From Paenibacillus apiarius (GTDB lineage Bacteria; Bacillota; Bacilli; Paenibacillales; Paenibacillaceae), in contig NZ_JAFFHZ010000001.1 in assembly GCF_017052585.1 (NCBI RefSeq), forward strand, positions 2,770,501 through 2,834,500: 64,000 bases of DNA, read 5' to 3'. The stretch's first letter is position 1; each line of letters starts with the position of its first letter. Below, one piece after another: positions 60,536-64,000 of this stretch. A program made the translations under genes and the position numbers. Under the pieces are notes generated by a model. It had not been told where the DNA came from. It saw only the letters and a list, made by a program, of their open reading frames with translations, and did no database searches.

Positions 60536-62530
60536 TTATCGCTTGCCGTCCGGCTCCATATTCAGCTTGAAGCCTGCAACCAATGATTGCAGCTCCTCGG
60601 CGATGCTCGACAGATGAACCGCGGATGCGGCAATCTCCTCCATCGATGCGTTCTGCTCCTCGCTGGCGGCGGCCACCATGTCCATCTCGTTGGCCGTATC
60701 GTGGCTCATGACGCTTACCTCGTCGAAAGCGACGATCGTCGCTTCATTCGACAGCGACAATTGCTCGCCCACGCGGGCGACCTGGCCAAGCTGCTCGTCA
60801 ATGCTCGCGATTGCGCTGTACATGTCGGCGAAGCAGTGTTCGACGGACTGCGTCAGCTCGCTGCCGGCCGAGGCGGATTCCACGCCTTCTTCCATGCGGC
60901 GCAGCATGAGACGGGTCCGATCCTGTATATCGCCGATAAGCGCCGCGATCTTGCCGGCAGCGGTTCCTGCCTGATCTGCCAGCTTGCGCACCTCCTGAGC
61001 GACGACGGCGAAGCCGCGACCTTCTTGACCGGCTCGCGCAGCCTCGATGGCGGCGTTCAGGGCAAGCAGGTTCGTCTGCGAGGCGATAGCTTGAATGAAG
61101 CCGGTAATGCCGCTAATTTCCTCTGCCACTTTGTTTAAAGTCTCCGTCTCTGCTTTGGAGCGGTTGGAGTGGTCGAGTATGGCATCCATTTGCTGCTTGG
61201 CAGCGCTGAGCGCTTCCTCGCCGGTATTCGCCAATTCATTGATATGCTGCGACGCTTCCGCGCTTTCGTGCACGATGCGGAGCGTATTTTCCAGCTCTCT
61301 GCGGGTAATCTCCGCCGTCTGCTTAACGGCTTGTATGCTGCTGTTCATGTCGGACGACTTCGCCGATACCTCCTGCATGGAGGCGGCCACCTGTTCGATC
61401 GTGCTGACGTTCTGCTCCGAATTGGCGGACAACTCCTGTGAAGCGGCTGAGACTTGCTCGGAATGGGAGCTGATTTCAATCAGCACATCGGACAGCGACT
61501 GCGACATCGTATTGAAATTGGCTTCCAACTGACCGATCTCATCGATCCGCCCGTTCTCTGCGATACGAGCGGTTAAATCACCTTGAGCGACAGTGTCTGT
61601 TACCGATTTTAAACGCATAATCGGCACAATCATCCGCTTGATGAATATCCAGATGAACAGACCGATGAGTCCGAGCAGAAGGGCGATAAACAGGGCCGCG
61701 ATCCACTGCAGCTTGCTCGTCTTATCCGTAATTTCGCTCCAGTCCAGAACTGAAACGACGTTCAATCCGAGAGCATTCCGTTTGTCATAGCTGTAATATT
61801 CCTTGCGGCCTTCGCCCGAGAGCATGAACGTTCCTTGCGCTTGCTTGCGCATGTCCTCGAATTGTTCGCCCTTCACGGGCTCGCCCTTCTTAAAGCGCGG
61901 GTGGGACATCGTGACATTGTTGCGGTCGAATAAACTGACATACCCCCGATCACCGATCGTGAATGAGCCGACCATGTCATTCAAGTTATCGATCGCGACA
62001 TCGATGCCGGCTACGCCGGATCCGTCTGCAGTCGTCTTGGAAAAGGTAATGACATAGCCGCCGGTCATGGCATCGATATATGGATCCGTTATGGCCAGCT
62101 GCCCTTTCTGTTTCATGGCTTGTTTGTACCAACCGCGTGTAGTCGGATCATAGTCGGTCTTTGCGTTTTCGGAAGAGGTGTAGAATCTCCCTTTTAAGGA
62201 AACAAATGCGGCGAGCACATTATTCGAATCTTTTGCGACATGGCGAATGCGGTCGTATATATAAGTGTCGCGGTCTTGTCCAGGGGGGATGGTAATGTCG
62301 GCAAGACTGTTTATCGTAACGGAGAAATCTTGGTGCGTCTCATTAAACAGTTGGTTCATCATCGTGGTGACCTCGTCAACTTGGGATAGCAGTTCGCGTT
62401 CCAGCTGGTTGCGGGCCAGTTGTGTCAGGGTATAGCTAAGTAAAATAGAAGGAATGACGACAAGCGCAATGAGAAGAAGCAACATCTGTTTGGATAAAGA
62501 TGTTTTATAACGGTCATATAACTTTTTCAT
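60536..62530 (-). CDS. Methyl-accepting chemotaxis protein with dCache sensor
   Basis: This is a 664-residue membrane chemoreceptor. It has one N-terminal helix (about 17-36), a large periplasm-facing dCache domain, a second helix (about 285-305), HAMP ([20 protein letters not shown]) and a signalling domain with the hairpin tip [20 protein letters not shown] and [21 protein letters not shown]. The Cache region shows Y-x(3)-TRGWY and [10 protein letters not shown], in line with the amino-acid-binding dCache_1AA pattern. ATG 62530 (MKKLYD) is used; the longer frame lacks a better site. Signals go to CheA. Confidence 0.93.
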   Translation of the reverse strand: MKKLYDRYKTSLSKQMLLLLIALVVIPSILLSYTLTQLARNQLERELLSQVDEVTTMMNQLFNETHQDFSVTINSLADITIPPGQDRDTYIYDRIRHVAKDSNNVLAAFVSLKGRFYTSSENAKTDYDPTTRGWYKQAMKQKGQLAITDPYIDAMTGGYVITFSKTTADGSGVAGIDVAIDNLNDMVGSFTIGDRGYVSLFDRNNVTMSHPRFKKGEPVKGEQFEDMRKQAQGTFMLSGEGRKEYYSYDKRNALGLNVVSVLDWSEITDKTSKLQWIAALFIALLLGLIGLFIWIFIKRMIVPIMRLKSVTDTVAQGDLTARIAENGRIDEIGQLEANFNTMSQSLSDVLIEISSHSEQVSAASQELSANSEQNVSTIEQVAASMQEVSAKSSDMNSSIQAVKQTAEITRRELENTLRIVHESAEASQHINELANTGEEALSAAKQQMDAILDHSNRSKAETETLNKVAEEISGITGFIQAIASQTNLLALNAAIEAARAGQEGRGFAVVAQEVRKLADQAGTAAGKIAALIGDIQDRTRLMLRRMEEGVESASAGSELTQSVEHCFADMYSAIASIDEQLGQVARVGEQLSLSNEATIVAFDEVSVMSHDTANEMDMVAAASEEQNASMEEIAASAVHLSSIAEELQSLVAGFKLNMEPDGKR

Positions 62531-62591
62531 AATGAGTGGTAACTCCTCTCTAGGATGAAAAGATAATGAAATCATGTTGCGGCAACAGTAT

Positions 62592-62618
62592 TTATCGGTA
62601 TCCTGGGAAAAAAGTGTA
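62592..62618 (-). promoter_or_regulatory. Candidate sigma-D promoter of the chemoreceptor gene
   Basis: On the minus strand TACA, 15 bases, ACCGATAA resembles the flagellar sigma-D consensus TAAA-N15-GCCGATAT (three of four and six of eight bases, exact spacing). It lies about 60 bases before the start. Confidence 0.4.
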
Positions 62619-62899
62619 TATGGTAACCGTTCTCAAAATTCATGTAAATATTGGCATGATAAAAATGGGGAATATTGAGATTCGACTCATGTTCATGGAG
62701 GTGATTATGCAAACGTTTACAATTGGTGAAAGTATCCGATTTCGTCAAAAAGCAACACTTTTTCTCATCAACAGCCGTTATAAGAAGTAGTGCCTTTCAC
62801 AATCATATGAACCTATGCGGATAGAAACGCAGTCTAATCGTTAGGTATCGGAATAAGGCAACGAAATGATACAACAGGCAGTTGAGAGAGGAGAAGCTT

Positions 62900-64000
62900 A
62901 TGAAGCCAGTATTTGAATCAGGAAAAGGCCGCTTCGGTTTTGGTATGTTATTCGTTTGTGCCATGCTGATCCTTGCCATATCATGGCCGGGAAGCATGCA
63001 TGCCCAGAGCAATGCCGCGGCAGCTTCATTTAAATTGAAGGCTGCGTCCAAATCATTATATCTCGTCATTGGAAAGGAAACCGATCTTCCTAAGGTGAAC
63101 GCCCTATATAAGGACGGCAGAATCGAGGACGTGACGGGATCCGTCACGTGGCAGCCCAGTTCGGATGTGTTGAATATCAGCGGAGGCAAGGTGAGCGGCA
63201 GATATGGCGCCTCAGCGAAGCTGAAAGGCACATACGGCAATCAGACGGTTACCGTTCCCGTTCGTATACAGGAGGATTTCGTGAAATATGAAGCGGATCC
63301 GTCTCCCGTCACATTAAGTGCGGGTTCCTCTAAGCCGATTAAAGTAACCGGTTATTACGCCAATGGAAAAAAAGTATCGATCGGAACTAAAATCCAATGG
63401 AAATCCGGAAATGATCAAGTTGCGAGGGTAAACGGCGCAACGATAAAGGGAGTGGCGGAAGGCAGTACGACCGTTACGGGCGTTTTAGGCGGGCAAAAGT
63501 TCGAAGTTTCCGTGCAGGTGACGCCGAAGATTAAAAAACTAACCGTAACGCCTGCGAAGCTGGTGCTGACTCCCGGTAAATCAGCCACTTATTCCGTTCA
63601 GGCGGTTTACGAAGGCGGGCGCACGGTGGATGTCTCCTCACAAGTGACGGCTAAAGTCGCCGGCAAAGGCATTCAAGTGAGCAACGGCACAGTTACGGCG
63701 GCGGGCCAGTCGCAGGGGCGTGCCAGCGTAAAACTGTATTATGGAGGAAAAGGAGTGTCACTTCCAGTCACCCTGCAGGAGAGCTTGGCGAACATCGAGG
63801 TGCAGCCTACGTCTCTCGTGATTGGAGCCGGATCCTCTAAGCCCATCAAAGTGATCGGCACTTATTCCAGCGGTAAAAAGGTGTCGCTTGCAAGCAAGGT
63901 CGCATGGACATCCGGAAACGCGCAAATCGCCAAAGCAACAGGCGCCAGCGTAAAGGGGCTGACGGAAGGCACGACGAAAATCGTCGGCGTTTACGGTGAC
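62900..64000 (+). CDS. Secreted protein with repeated Ig-like (Big_2-type) domains, 3' partial
   Basis: The frame from ATG 62900 (behind GAGAGGAG) stays open to the window end, giving 367 residues. A signal peptide is visible (basic start, hydrophobic core MLFVCAMLILAISWPGSMHA, cleavage after HAQS or nearby). It is followed by repeated beta-sandwich units of about 85-90 residues with a recurring core (LSAGSSKPIKVTGYYANGKK, again as IGAGSSKPIKVIGTYSSGKK) and GATIKGVAEGSTTVTGV / GASVKGLTEGTTKIVGV. These resemble bacterial Ig-like group 2 domains of surface proteins. The C-terminal domain, which would set the function, lies outside the window. Confidence 0.85.
   Translation, partial: MKPVFESGKGRFGFGMLFVCAMLILAISWPGSMHAQSNAAAASFKLKAASKSLYLVIGKETDLPKVNALYKDGRIEDVTGSVTWQPSSDVLNISGGKVSGRYGASAKLKGTYGNQTVTVPVRIQEDFVKYEADPSPVTLSAGSSKPIKVTGYYANGKKVSIGTKIQWKSGNDQVARVNGATIKGVAEGSTTVTGVLGGQKFEVSVQVTPKIKKLTVTPAKLVLTPGKSATYSVQAVYEGGRTVDVSSQVTAKVAGKGIQVSNGTVTAAGQSQGRASVKLYYGGKGVSLPVTLQESLANIEVQPTSLVIGAGSSKPIKVIGTYSSGKKVSLASKVAWTSGNAQIAKATGASVKGLTEGTTKIVGVYGD

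Noticed and set aside
62566-62790. 74-codon plus-strand ORF between the chemoreceptor and the Ig-like protein
   Set aside because: No ribosome site, overlaps the chemoreceptor promoter region, and the protein has no family signature.

Overview
The window looks like a chromosomal segment of a spore-forming Bacillales bacterium, most likely Paenibacillus or a close relative. The reasons are two gerA-type germinant receptor loci, the spore protein Tlp, Spo0M, a YhcN/YlaJ-type spore lipoprotein, a caa3 oxidase operon in the order ctaCDEFG, YesM/YesN-type sensor and regulator genes beside a sugar ABC transporter, and strong Gram-positive ribosome binding sites with frequent GTG and TTG starts. No rRNA, tRNA, CRISPR array or intact insertion sequence was seen. 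Most of the window is ordinary core and accessory chromosome.

Layout. 1-5.8 kb: a CPA2 antiporter with an RCK domain cut by the window edge, phosphoglucomutase, then a leftward pirin / DoxX / MarR group whose promoter regions carry two copies of an MhqR-like palindrome, which suggests electrophile or quinone stress control. 5.8-11.3 kb: a germinant receptor locus in the order A-C-D-B, followed by a second, tandemly duplicated B gene. 11.3-19.2 kb: a TspO-like membrane protein, then a YesN/YesM pair divergent from a two-permease sugar ABC transporter and its binding protein, with candidate cre sites ahead of both transporter units. 19.2-24.5 kb: a truncated ECF sigma factor remnant, an OmpR-type two-component system and a large glycosidase-like lipoprotein. 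24.5-31.3 kb: a DAACS symporter, a VanY-type lipoprotein peptidase, tlp, an orphan AbrB-like protein, a small alarmone synthetase and a UvrD-family helicase. 31.3-42.5 kb: a zinc-ribbon protein, a TrmB-like regulator, MscL with a C-terminal zinc ribbon, a lipid kinase, Spo0M, a TVP38 protein, an MFS transporter, a class C serine hydrolase, methionine aminopeptidase and a YhcN-like lipoprotein. 42.5-48.6 kb: the caa3 oxidase operon behind a long structured leader, then ctaG and a DUF420 gene. 48.6-53.2 kb: a GntR(YtrA)-controlled operon with two ABC ATPases and membrane partners. 53.0-53.7 kb: a decayed stretch with three TTGAGAC boxes spaced exactly 22 bp and a broken CPBP protease gene. 53.7-55.8 kb: two Gfo/Idh/MocA oxidoreductases. 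56.4-60.5 kb: a second germinant receptor operon (A-B-C). 60.5-64 kb: a chemoreceptor with a dCache domain and the start of a secreted protein with repeated Ig-like (Big) domains that runs off the end.

The strongest non-coding observations are the MhqR-like operators, the cre sites, a palindromic operator on the GntR/ABC promoter, the caa3 leader hairpins, and two families of short dispersed intergenic repeats. One family is a 45-bp element present once in each orientation. No wholly new system is claimed. The least explained pieces are those repeats, the 22-bp-spaced boxes, the duplicated germination permease and the MscL-zinc ribbon fusion. All functional calls are by eye from motifs and family knowledge; no database search was possible.
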